Shown piece by piece: positions 8,544-15,751 of a stretch of 46,386 nucleotides of DNA. Made by a program: the position numbers and the translations under genes. This DNA is from Candidatus Roizmanbacteria bacterium RIFCSPHIGHO2_12_FULL_37_23 (GTDB lineage Bacteria; Patescibacteriota; Microgenomatia; UBA1406; HO2-37-13b), in assembly GCA_001788095.1 (NCBI GenBank), contig MFZX01000002.1:1-46386 (forward strand), given 5' to 3'. Under the pieces are notes generated by a model. The model searched no databases and had not been told where the DNA came from. It was given only the letters and a program-made list of their open reading frames with translations. Numbering within the stretch: position 1 is the stretch's first letter; every line of letters begins with the position of its first letter.

Positions 8544-9890
8544 ATGGCCAAGGAAAAACAGTCTGCACCGGCTTCGCGCGTACCCCCGCATGATAGTGTT
8601 GCCGAGAAATCCGTTCTTGGAGGTATACTCATTGATTCATCTGCAGTAAATACGGTTGCTGAGATTCTTCAACCCCGCCATTTTTATTTTGATGAACATA
8701 GAAATATTTTTACCGCTATTCTCATGCTGTTTGAGAAAGGTAAACCAATTGATGCTGTTACGTTAACAGCTCAGTTAAAAGAAGAAGGGAGTCTTAAGAG
8801 AATTGGAGGAGCAGAATATCTGGCAAATCTTATTGAAACAGTTCCAACCTCTGCTTATGTGAAGCATTACGCAGAGATTGTGAAAAATACGTATATCAAG
8901 CGTTCGTTGATATCTCTCGCATCAGAACTCGTTGAAAAATCTTTTGACGAATCAGGAGATGTTAAAGATTTGCTTAATACTGCTGAATCGCAGATTTTTG
9001 GTCTTTCTCAGGCTTTCCTTCACAGGGATTTTATAGAACTAAAGGAAATTCTTGCAGAGAGCTTTGAGCGACTCGAAGTGTTTATGAAGTCGGGTACAGG
9101 AATACGAGGAGTTCCTACAGGTTTTTCAGGACTTGATAGAAAACTTGCTGGTTTTCAGGATTCTAATCTTATCATTCTTGCTGCAAGACCAGGTATTGGA
9201 AAAACAACCATGGCACTTAACATAGCTATGCATGTGGCTTTGCATCAAAAAATACCAGTGGGGTTTTTCTCACTTGAAATGAGCAAAGAAGAATTGGTTG
9301 ATCGTTTGCTTGTGGCACAAGCTGATATTGATGCATGGAAATTGAAAACTGGTAAGTTGAGTGATCAGGATTATACAAAACTGACGCAAGCGATGGGGGA
9401 ACTCTCTGAAGCCCCAATATATATTGATGATACACCAGGCGCTTCGGTGCTTGAGATGCGTACAAAAGCCCGAAAACTGATCATTGAAAAGGGATTAAAA
9501 ATGTTGGTTGTTGATTATTTGCAGCTTGCGACATCAGGTCGAAGAATGGAAAGTCGTGTGGTTGAAGTTTCATTTATTTCACAGAGTTTGAAAAATATGG
9601 CTCGAGAATTAAAAATTCCTGTTTTGGCAATTTCACAGCTCTCTCGAGCAATAGAACACAGGGGTGAGAAGAAGCCTCAGCTTGCCGATCTTCGTGAATC
9701 AGGATCTATTGAACAGGATGCTGACGTAGTGATGTTTTTATACGGTCAGGAGGAATCAGAAGATCTTCTGGATGAATCAAAAAGAATTCTTAAACTTCTT
9801 ATTGCGAAACACAGAAATGGACCTACAGGAGAAATAGAGATGATGTTTCGTGCTGATAGAGTACGGTTTTTTGGTGTAGAAAAGGGCTGA
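8544..9890 (+). CDS. dnaB: Replicative DNA helicase DnaB
   Basis: 448 residues, full family length. The N-terminal helical domain begins after the typical PPHDSVAEKSVLGGIL segment. The RecA-like ATPase domain starts near residue 185 (GVPTGFSGLDRKLAGF) with Walker A ARPGIGKTT (214-222) and Walker B LVVDYLQL (about 324-331). The DLRESGSIEQDADVVMFLYG signature follows. No intein is present. The enzyme unwinds the fork ahead of DNA polymerase III. It is the second gene of a short operon after the MBL-fold gene. Confidence 0.97.
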   Translation: MAKEKQSAPASRVPPHDSVAEKSVLGGILIDSSAVNTVAEILQPRHFYFDEHRNIFTAILMLFEKGKPIDAVTLTAQLKEEGSLKRIGGAEYLANLIETVPTSAYVKHYAEIVKNTYIKRSLISLASELVEKSFDESGDVKDLLNTAESQIFGLSQAFLHRDFIELKEILAESFERLEVFMKSGTGIRGVPTGFSGLDRKLAGFQDSNLIILAARPGIGKTTMALNIAMHVALHQKIPVGFFSLEMSKEELVDRLLVAQADIDAWKLKTGKLSDQDYTKLTQAMGELSEAPIYIDDTPGASVLEMRTKARKLIIEKGLKMLVVDYLQLATSGRRMESRVVEVSFISQSLKNMARELKIPVLAISQLSRAIEHRGEKKPQLADLRESGSIEQDADVVMFLYGQEESEDLLDESKRILKLLIAKHRNGPTGEIEMMFRADRVRFFGVEKG

Positions 9891-9901
9891 GATCACCTAT
9901 T

Positions 9902-10003
9902 TTACTTTTGTTTTTCGACTCTTTTACTTCTTTGTTCAACCATCATAAACGCAATAAAAATAAGAAGGACACAGATGAGTAACAGTGCTCCGAGTATCTC
10001 CAT
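9902..10003 (-). CDS. 33-residue single-helix membrane protein
   Basis: A small frame from ATG 10003 to TAA 9902 encodes a hydrophobic helix (MEILGALLLICVLLIFIAF...) followed by a basic tail (RSKRVEKQK), the layout of a small membrane protein with a cytoplasmic C-terminus. It lies 13 nt after the next minus-strand membrane gene and tail-to-tail with dnaB. No homology can be judged at this length; the positive-inside composition is the main support. Confidence 0.45.
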   Translation of the reverse strand: MEILGALLLICVLLIFIAFMMVEQRSKRVEKQK

Positions 10004-10016
10004 TTGAGTAAGAGCC

Positions 10017-10214
10017 TCAGATTTTATAATCATGTATTAAATGTTTATCTAATAAAACAGCAACTGCAAAATAGAGAATACTAAAAAAGATAATGCCAAT
10101 CAACTCCTCAAAATTGAAATTTTTATTGAAAGGCAAGATTAAAGCAATTCCAAGCCACCCAGCAGAAATATCACTTATGATGTCTTTTAATATACGAATC
10201 ATAGAGCTGATCAT
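10017..10214 (-). CDS. Small two-helix membrane protein
   Basis: 65 residues if started at ATG 10214 (MISSMIRILK); ATG 10232 is an alternative. Two membrane helices are visible (about DISAGWLGIALILPF and LIGIIFFSILYFAVAVLL), joined by a short polar loop, with a basic C-terminus. The frame stays open upstream into GC-rich island 1, but that part is not coding-like and is taken up by the island's terminal hairpin. It probably forms a unit with the 33-residue gene downstream. Function unknown. Confidence 0.55.
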   Translation of the reverse strand: MISSMIRILKDIISDISAGWLGIALILPFNKNFNFEELIGIIFFSILYFAVAVLLDKHLIHDYKI

Positions 10215-10291
10215 ACGGAGAGGATAGCACATGAATATTAAATTGTTCTTAACTGGCGGAGACCGATAGAAATTTGGAGGTACTGATGCGG

Positions 10292-10402
10292 GTGGAAGGA
10301 GCCGGGACTGGCGAGGTGTTGATTGCTTGGGGATTGTTGACACCGGAGTGTCGACTCTCGCGTCAAGCGCACAAACACCAGGCACAGCCCGGCTCCTTCC
10401 AC
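10292..10402. repeat. Terminal long hairpin of GC-rich island 1
   Basis: A perfect 15-bp outer stem (10292-10306 with 10388-10402) encloses nested helices: GGTGTT/AACACC (10315-10320 with 10374-10379), GCTTG/CAAGC (10325-10329 with 10364-10368) and an 8-bp stem with one wobble around a CGGA loop (10336-10355). An 8x8 internal loop separates the outer and inner stems. It lies 121 nt after the last island gene and marks the change back to AT-rich DNA. There is no U-run on either side. It could be a U-less terminator or a recombination/processing hairpin. Confidence 0.7.
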
Positions 10403-10523
10403 GCCGCTACCGCCTGCGGGGGGAACGGCGAATGATCGCTCATCCGGCGTAAACCGCGGGCGGGGGGGAGTCCCGTCACACCACCAAGGCGGCGTGCCGA
10501 GACAAGAGTTCAGGTCGTCAAGC

Positions 10524-10787
10524 CTAGTACCAGGGTACCTCCAGCGTCTCCCAGCAGCTCATGGCCTCTGGCGACATGCCGGGGCTCACGAAGCCGCCGT
10601 TGGCGTCCCAGAACGCGTGGACCGGAGCGCACGTGTAACCCGTTATGCGCCAGGTCGAGCGGGGGACATTGGAGTAGCCGTAGTAGCCGTAGCCGCCCTG
10701 CGCGCTGACGATGCCTGGCACGGCGAATCCTACCGCGACGGCGAGGACGAGGATGAGAAGGACGACGATCCTTGAACGCGTTCGCAT
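10524..10787 (-). CDS. Small secreted Gly/Tyr/Trp-rich protein (island 1)
   Basis: 87 residues from ATG 10787, which follows the previous stop by 4 nt. The signal peptide (about MRTRSRIVVLLILVLAVAVG to VSA) is followed by QGGYGYYGYSN and a short aromatic-rich domain with two Cys (GYTC, MSC) ending EVPWY. A longer upstream extension of the same frame is only a shadow of the preceding gene. Codons are strongly GC-biased, unlike neighbouring non-island genes. No family is recognised; the pair of small secreted proteins may form a surface structure. Confidence 0.75.
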   Translation of the reverse strand: MRTRSRIVVLLILVLAVAVGFAVPGIVSAQGGYGYYGYSNVPRSTWRITGYTCAPVHAFWDANGGFVSPGMSPEAMSCWETLEVPWY

Positions 10788-10791
10788 CGTC

Positions 10792-11217
10792 CTACCGCCA
10801 GTAGTAGTCGTAGTACGACTGCGGCACCAACGCGTCGTTGTAGGCGTCGTAATAGCCCCCGGCACCCCAGTAGAAGTTCTCCTGGTACAACGGCAGGTAG
10901 CTCGGGAGCTGGTCGGTGTACGAGTCGTACGGCAGGTTCTGCCAGGACTGACCGTACGGGTCGGTGAACGTGTAGGTCGTGTCGGGCTTCTGCCACGACG
11001 GGGGCTGCGTTGGCTGGCAGTACGACCAGTCGACGTAACCATCCTGGTTGTCGTCCACGTTGACGGCGATGCTCGGACCGAGGCCGGCGGACTGGCTCGT
11101 CACCGTGCAGCTGGCGTTGGTGAGGTAGTTGCTGCCCTGGGCGTTGGTCGTGCCGGCGAAGCCGAGGATGCTGACGACCAGTGTCAGCGTGATGATGAGA
11201 CGTCGTGTGGGGGTCAT
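10792..11217 (-). CDS. Secreted Tyr-rich protein (island 1)
   Basis: 141 residues. The signal peptide runs from MTPTRRLIITLTLVVSILGF to TNAQ. The mature part has two Cys (ASC, SYC), a DDNQDGYVDW segment resembling a short Ca-binding loop (D-x-N/D-x-D-G), and a very Tyr-rich C-terminus ending YYDYYWR. Start ATG 11217 is preceded by AAAGGA at good spacing. It is the middle gene of a three-gene GC-rich operon and is coupled to the 87-residue secreted protein. The Ca-binding suggestion is weak; function unknown. Confidence 0.75.
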   Translation of the reverse strand: MTPTRRLIITLTLVVSILGFAGTTNAQGSNYLTNASCTVTSQSAGLGPSIAVNVDDNQDGYVDWSYCQPTQPPSWQKPDTTYTFTDPYGQSWQNLPYDSYTDQLPSYLPLYQENFYWGAGGYYDAYNDALVPQSYYDYYWR

Positions 11218-11304
11218 GCTCGAGTCCTTTCGGTTCGGGTTCGGATACGCTTGAGCTTCGTACTTATTCAGTTGTGTTGTTTCGGTTCACCTCCTTGTGT
11301 GGAC

Positions 11305-11475
11305 CTAGCGGATGTTGATGATGCCGAGCGACAGCGCGAGCACAAAGAGGATGGCCAGGGCGGCCAACCAGTTCGTGCCTACGCGTACGCGTTCGGCGTG
11401 GAGCCTGGGCTCCTGGCGTCGCTGCAGGGCGGCGCTGTGAAGCCGGCGTGTTACTTCAGTAACTGTCGGGTTCAA
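11305..11475 (-). CDS. 56-residue tail-anchored membrane protein (island 1)
   Basis: The reading frame starts at TTG 11475 after a textbook AAGGAGGTGA and ends at TAG 11305. The product begins MNPTVTEVTRRLHSA, has an Arg-rich cytoplasmic part, and ends in one membrane helix (NWLAALAILFVLALSLGII). It is the first gene of the island 1 operon; 18 nt later the same ACAAGGAGGTGA sequence recurs in front of the next gene. The coding is strongly GC-rich. The precise ribosome-binding site makes this short gene credible. Function unknown. Confidence 0.65.
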   Translation of the reverse strand: MNPTVTEVTRRLHSAALQRRQEPRLHAERVRVGTNWLAALAILFVLALSLGIINIR

Positions 11476-11494
11476 GTACTCACCTCCTTGTGTA

Positions 11495-11655
11495 ATCTCA
11501 TCCCAGTGATGAGATCAAGGGGGAAGACTATTGAAACTTACCAATGAATTTCAACTTTCTTCTCCCTCGATCTCTTGTGAGATGAGCTAACCTGAATCCC
11601 GCTTTTTAAGCGGGACAGATACCTGTAATCCTAAAAATAGGGAAACAGCTATCTG
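11495..11655 (-). promoter_or_regulatory. Structured leader of island 1 with alternative hairpins
   Basis: Read on the minus strand, four segments can pair 1:2, 2:3 or 3:4. These are ATCTC (11579-11583), GAGATC (11569-11574), GATCTCATC (11508-11516) and GATGAGAT (11495-11502). The 2:3 option is a 64-nt hairpin (11511-11574) and the 3:4 option sits just before AAGGAGGTGA. Upstream are two more hairpins: 11597-11615 (8-bp perfect) and 11616-11655 (11-bp stem, one mismatch). The arrangement resembles an attenuator or switch. No riboswitch class is recognised. Beyond 11655 up to the promoter nothing else is seen. Confidence 0.5.
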
Positions 11656-11731
11656 CTCATTTTTTCAAGGTGCGAATGCAATTACCGCCCACGCAAATAG
11701 ACGGCTTTGAATTCACCTATATATATCCTAT

Positions 11732-11759
11732 AGTTTAACATATAGTTTTAAAAAATCAA
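11732..11759 (-). promoter_or_regulatory. Promoter of GC-rich island 1
   Basis: Minus strand: TTGATT (11754-11759), 16 bp, TAAACT (11732-11737), followed by ATAGGATAT. This is the same post--10 extension as at other promoters in the window. It predicts a leader of about 250 nt before the TTG at 11475. Confidence 0.5.
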
Positions 11760-11776
11760 TTAACAAACACAGATTC

Positions 11777-11813
11777 AGCCTCGAATCCCACTCCCGAGGT
11801 GGGATTTGAGGCT
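11777..11813. terminator. Long hairpin (copy 2 of the repeated palindrome)
   Basis: 15-bp arms (11777-11791 and 11799-11813, one mismatch) with loop TCCCGAG, the reverse complement of the loop at 5127-5169. In both places the hairpin has the same orientation relative to the gene it follows. Here it provides part of the methyltransferase stop codon region. Confidence 0.65.
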
Positions 11814-12444
11814 ATCTTGAACCTAGCGATATACGTAAACCTAGCTGATATACGTATATGGAATGTTGACCTGACTTAGTTGTTTTTAGCCTCTTTTCCC
11901 ACCCTGGGATTTTATACATGTATGAGACCACTTTTGTGCCGGTGGGAAATTGAGATAGCATTTTTTTGACCTTGGTGTCTTCTAGATTACCTACATAGAG
12001 GTAGATAGTATTGAGATTTGGATCCGCCGATTGGCAGAGAGATTTGAGAATGTAATTCCTATCTATATTAAACATATCAGCCCTTACTATATTAATGGCT
12101 TTTCTATGAGGGTGAAAAAGTCGACGAAGATGCATGATAAAAACCAGAAAAGGATTTACTTCTACAGCAACAAACGTAGTTTTTAAACCTCTCCGATAAG
12201 CCTCCAGAGTAGCTGGGAAAATCACGGTCCCGGTTCCCGCACCCAGATCGATAATCGTATGTTTTTCTGAATTCTCCAATCTCAAATCTCCATTCTCCAA
12301 TATAGTAGCAACGATAGCTGGTACATCTTTCCAATTGCTTGGGAAGTAAGGGATCGGGGATAGGCGGGGAGAGAGAAAATAAACCAACGATATTATTATG
12401 GCTAAAGAAAAGATGCCAACGATTATATAAAAAACGAATACCAT
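11812..12444 (-). CDS. Membrane-anchored class I SAM methyltransferase
   Basis: 210 residues. One N-terminal membrane helix (about 2-24) precedes a Rossmann methyltransferase with motif I IIDLGAGTGTV (about 64-74) and an acidic motif II (VAVEVNPF). Small anchored methyltransferases of this layout are common in CPR genomes; the substrate is unknown. The stretch ENGDLRLEN (about 50-58) is encoded by the low-complexity repeat also seen in the SpoU and truB genes. The stop codon overlaps a repeated palindrome. Confidence 0.8.
   Translation of the reverse strand: MVFVFYIIVGIFSLAIIISLVYFLSPRLSPIPYFPSNWKDVPAIVATILENGDLRLENSEKHTIIDLGAGTGTVIFPATLEAYRRGLKTTFVAVEVNPFLVFIMHLRRLFHPHRKAINIVRADMFNIDRNYILKSLCQSADPNLNTIYLYVGNLEDTKVKKMLSQFPTGTKVVSYMYKIPGWEKRLKTTKSGQHSIYVYQLGLRISLGSR
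12270..12302 (-). repeat. In-frame repeat insertion in the anchored methyltransferase gene
   Basis: The coding strand reads GGAGAATGGAGATTTGAGAT and so on, encoding LENGDLRLENSE just before methyltransferase motif I. It matches the low-complexity repeats at 1827-1860 and 23559-23593. Confidence 0.55.
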
Positions 12445-12466
12445 GTGTTTTGTATGCTCGTATCAA

Positions 12467-13156
12467 TTATCCACACATCGGGTCTCCACGGAACAGTTCG
12501 TCGATCTCATCTTGGGGGAGAATTAATGTTCCATCCCAGTGCTTTAGTGTCTCTGAGTGTTCGTATACCCGACCAGACCGTACATAATAACTCATGAAAT
12601 GTACAAGCCCATCATGTGGATCTGCAACAAGTGGATCAAGTGAAACGGCCAATACGCGACCGACACCATCAATAGTGTGTTCAAATCTACAATGGTCAAA
12701 TCTAGTTTGTCCATCAACTTCTCGTGGTGATGTATAGCTAACAGCAACTCTTTCAGCACCTTCCGGAGTATTGAATGTTGAGCGAGCGTAAAATAAAGAA
12801 TTTCCATTACTGTCTAATCTGACTTCTCTATGTATTTTTGTCGGACGACCCTCACCAACATCTACTAAGACTGATCTTTGTGCATATGACCCACGATGTT
12901 GGCCAGAAACTACTCCATGGGGAAACGCCATATGGAATAGAAATGCATAATCGTCACCCGTAGTTGCGACTTCGTTATTCCACCACGCAAGCGTATCCCA
13001 ATTAGTAGTAAGATCTCTCGCAACACGTTGCCGTAAACGATCATATACAACAATTTCAGCGGGGCGACCATCTCCAGACACTAAGGGCTCCCGACCGTCT
13101 GAAGGTTTTAATACTCGTGCCAATCTTGACAATAGACCCGTTTCTTTAGTTATCAT
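12467..13156 (-). CDS. Hypothetical Arg-rich soluble protein
   Basis: 229 residues, no signal peptide or membrane helix. Predicted mixed alpha/beta with several strand-like stretches (RSVLVDVGEG, ERVAVSYTSP, VLAVSLDP). It is rich in R, D and G but poor in K, unlike the K/I-rich housekeeping proteins nearby, although its DNA is AT-rich. No family is recognised. It is co-oriented with the CBS-methyltransferase genes upstream, 18 nt after them, so co-transcription is likely. A perfect DnaA-box-like TTATCCACA (12467-12475) overlaps its stop and is probably fortuitous. Confidence 0.7.
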   Translation of the reverse strand: MITKETGLLSRLARVLKPSDGREPLVSGDGRPAEIVVYDRLRQRVARDLTTNWDTLAWWNNEVATTGDDYAFLFHMAFPHGVVSGQHRGSYAQRSVLVDVGEGRPTKIHREVRLDSNGNSLFYARSTFNTPEGAERVAVSYTSPREVDGQTRFDHCRFEHTIDGVGRVLAVSLDPLVADPHDGLVHFMSYYVRSGRVYEHSETLKHWDGTLILPQDEIDELFRGDPMCG

Positions 13157-13174
13157 TTTTGAAAATTTTGAAAG

Positions 13175-14443
13175 TTATCTTGTAGCTACGACATTAAGCC
13201 AGTCATGCTTAAGAGGTATAAATTTTTGTTTAAAAATAGGTTCAAGAAACCTGCTCCCATACGTTTTAATATCTCTAAATCCATGTGTTTTGAGAAGTTT
13301 GATAATTGACTTTTCTGTGATATGCGCTATAGGGGTGCTGTTCATACCTACATTGTGCCATCTATTTTGACCGTACTTATAGATAGAAACATTAAGTGTT
13401 ACATGAGCGCCTTTATGAACAGGAGGATCATAGAATTCAAGAAATCCATATCTCACATTATCTGAGAGTTTCGAAGAAGACACGGTAAAGTTTTGAAACT
13501 GTTTGTCCACAGTAAATATTTTCTCAAAATTTGCTAACTGCAGCATTATAACTGCATTTTTTCGTGCAAGACTTTTACTTGTGTTTGCTAATAATCTTTT
13601 ATAGGTAGTGGGATGATGGGCGAGTTCATTATCCATAAGGAGTGCAGCATCAAAATCTTCCTTTTTATCTTTCAGAAACTCATTATACTGAGTGAGTATG
13701 AATTCTGGTTTGTTGTGACTGTGTTTTGGGAAATTAGCTTTCTCTTCTAAAGCTTTTCGATGAAAATATTCGTACCGATTTAATCCTGTGACGTTATACC
13801 CTTTACGTGCTAAAGCAACAGCTCTACTACCATCTGCGCTGAAAATATCGAGAACACGGAAAACATTTCGCTTTTCAAATATGTTCTCCAAGCCAGGAAT
13901 ATCCATACGAACTTTTTCCACCATAGAGATGATTTGATCATAATAGTAGGAAGTCCATTGATGGAAATCTTCGTGTGTATCATAAGGGATCTCATGACCT
14001 GCTAGAGCATGGAAAACATCACTTTGGGAAACGATTCCAACAACATGACCTTGTGCATCCACAACGGGAAGTCGGTTAAATTTATGTCGAAGCATAATTG
14101 ATTGTGCTCTAAGAAGAGGTGTGTCGAGTGATACGGTGATTGGGGGAGATTGCATCACATTTTTTACAGGCTGTGTAAGAAATGCTGGCAATCTTCGCTC
14201 AATTGCTTCGTATGATTCATGAGATGTTTCTAATTCTTTAATATATTCCTTAACTGAGGGAAGTAGTTTTTCAAGAACATCATATTGTGTTAAAATGCCA
14301 ACAATTTTTTTATTCCTATGCTTATGTTTTACTATTGGAACTATACTCACACCTACATTAAAAATGATCTTTATAGCTGTGCTTACAGGTTCTTCTTGAT
14401 CTATTGTTATTGGTTTTCTAAAAATATAGTCTCGAACAACCAT
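13175..14443 (-). CDS. CBS-CBS-methyltransferase fusion, degenerate cofactor loop
   Basis: 422 residues, paralogous along its full length to the next gene upstream. Two CBS motifs form a Bateman module (about 1-60 and 92-148, ending VGIVSQSDVF). A helical linker with HQWTSYYYDQI leads to a methyltransferase-like domain from about 185. Motif I here reads LDIFSADGSRA (198-208) instead of the glycine-rich GTGTG of the paralogue, so SAM binding may be altered or lost. CBS pairs usually sense adenine nucleotides or SAM, so a regulatory subunit for the active paralogue is a reasonable inference. It starts 1 nt after its paralogue's stop. Confidence 0.8.
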   Translation of the reverse strand: MVVRDYIFRKPITIDQEEPVSTAIKIIFNVGVSIVPIVKHKHRNKKIVGILTQYDVLEKLLPSVKEYIKELETSHESYEAIERRLPAFLTQPVKNVMQSPPITVSLDTPLLRAQSIMLRHKFNRLPVVDAQGHVVGIVSQSDVFHALAGHEIPYDTHEDFHQWTSYYYDQIISMVEKVRMDIPGLENIFEKRNVFRVLDIFSADGSRAVALARKGYNVTGLNRYEYFHRKALEEKANFPKHSHNKPEFILTQYNEFLKDKKEDFDAALLMDNELAHHPTTYKRLLANTSKSLARKNAVIMLQLANFEKIFTVDKQFQNFTVSSSKLSDNVRYGFLEFYDPPVHKGAHVTLNVSIYKYGQNRWHNVGMNSTPIAHITEKSIIKLLKTHGFRDIKTYGSRFLEPIFKQKFIPLKHDWLNVVATR

Positions 14444-14444
14444 G

Positions 14445-15695
14445 TTATATGTGTGCTTCTACATTGAGCCAAAGATGTTCCTCTGGCTTGTAGATATTAA
14501 ATAACTTTTCACCATAATTGCTTCCATAAAAACGGATGTGTTTGAAACCACATTTTTTAAGCTCTCTCTGGAGTGCATTTTGGTCAAGATATGCAATCGG
14601 TAGACTATTTATAGATTTTTGACTCCAGCGAAGCCCATCATGGCCCATTACTGCGATACTGAGAAGAAGGTCGCCTGCAGATCCGTATGGATCATCATAA
14701 AAACTGAGAAACGCATATTTTTGTCGTCTAGTTATCTTTGAGTGAGTTATATTAAGTCGTACTACTTTTTTTCTAGTAGTAAGAATACTTTCAAAATTGG
14801 TCATCTGAAGAAAGAGCGTACCACCCTTTGTGAGAATATGAGGTATGAGAGCAAGTATTTTTTTCCAATCTTTGGGATAATGCGCAAGCATATTTCCCAT
14901 CAAAATCACAGCATCATACGAGTTTTTTTTCTTTTTAAGCTCACTAAGGTAATCACCGTGAATGAACGTGATTCTTTTTTGGAGTGTGTCTGGTAGTCTG
15001 AAGCGTTTTTTTAATGCCTTTTTTAAAATATGCTCACTGCGCTCGATTCCCGTGGCATACAATCCTTGTCGGGCAAGGGCAATGACATGTTCACCAGTTC
15101 CAGTGCCAATATCAATAATCGATTTAGCCCCATTTTTTTTGAAAAGGCTTGTTAAACTTGGGATTTCTCCTTTGAGTCTGGTATCCCATGTTTGAACTAA
15201 ATCATAGTGGCTTGCCGCCCAATTATGAAATTCTGCACTATCATCATGTGGGATCTCTATACCTAAAAGACGTTTAAATATATCTCCTTGAGATATAATT
15301 CCTACAAATTTTCCGTTATTGTCAACCACAGGGAGGTGACTAATCTCGTTATTCATCATCAGTGTCTGAGCATGGAGGATTGAGGAGTCTGGACGAATAG
15401 CACGTTTAACATAACTAGTGTTCATTATTGTTTTAATTTTTTTTGGAAGTAAATCATGCATATTTTGTTCCATATCTTCAAAATTATGCGCAAATGAACC
15501 ACTCATGAAATCCTGAATAGAAGGGTATACATTATGGAGAATATCTTCTTCAGCTATTGAGCCAACGTACGTATCATTTTTACAAACAGGAAGACCATCA
15601 ACGGCGAGGCTTAGCATCAGTCTCATTGCCGTTTTCACGGTGTCGTTTGGCGACACTTTCGCGATCGGTTTATGCATGAAATCTGATACCTGCAT
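14445..15695 (-). CDS. CBS-CBS-methyltransferase fusion, intact SAM motif
   Basis: 416 residues. CBS repeats occupy about 1-55 and 88-145 (SHLPVVDNNGKFVGIISQGDIF). A linker with FHNWAASHYD leads to a class I methyltransferase with intact motif I IDIGTGTGEHV (194-204), IEARS-type acidic position (GIERSE) and a later LMGNMLAHYPKDW segment. The CBS module probably gates methylation by sensing AMP/ATP or SAM, which is inference. The substrate is unknown. It is a tandem duplicate with the following degenerate copy and likely forms one operon with it. There is no evident Shine-Dalgarno; a TATGAT lies about 20 nt before the ATG. Confidence 0.85.
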   Translation of the reverse strand: MQVSDFMHKPIAKVSPNDTVKTAMRLMLSLAVDGLPVCKNDTYVGSIAEEDILHNVYPSIQDFMSGSFAHNFEDMEQNMHDLLPKKIKTIMNTSYVKRAIRPDSSILHAQTLMMNNEISHLPVVDNNGKFVGIISQGDIFKRLLGIEIPHDDSAEFHNWAASHYDLVQTWDTRLKGEIPSLTSLFKKNGAKSIIDIGTGTGEHVIALARQGLYATGIERSEHILKKALKKRFRLPDTLQKRITFIHGDYLSELKKKKNSYDAVILMGNMLAHYPKDWKKILALIPHILTKGGTLFLQMTNFESILTTRKKVVRLNITHSKITRRQKYAFLSFYDDPYGSAGDLLLSIAVMGHDGLRWSQKSINSLPIAYLDQNALQRELKKCGFKHIRFYGSNYGEKLFNIYKPEEHLWLNVEAHI

Positions 15696-15751
15696 ATAAA
15701 AATTATTACATCATAGCAAAAAGGAGGTAGAAAAGCAAAGCAGATGTAATG

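Noticed and set aside
10292-10402. Integron attC sites for the island hairpins
   Set aside because: The hairpins lack recognisable RYYYAAC/GTTRRRY boxes and no integron integrase is in the window. Only the general gene-plus-hairpin layout is similar.
10788-11042. N-terminal extension of the 87-residue island 1 protein (172-residue version)
   Set aside because: The extension is R/T/S-rich shadow of the preceding gene; the internal Met starts a clean signal peptide 4 nt after the previous stop.
10711-11547. 278-residue plus-strand frame across island 1
   Set aside because: It is antisense to three genes with signal peptides or membrane helices and proper ribosome-binding sites, has repetitive V/R-rich composition, and is a GC-rich shadow frame.
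11895-11965. Third copy of the GCCTC palindrome inside the anchored methyltransferase gene
   Set aside because: Only short matches (TTTTTAGCCTC, GGTGGGA) that encode ordinary methyltransferase residues; arms do not pair well.
12467-12475. DnaA box marking an origin at 12.5 kb
   Set aside because: A single TTATCCACA overlapping a gene end is expected by chance in a window this size; no cluster or AT-rich element accompanies it.
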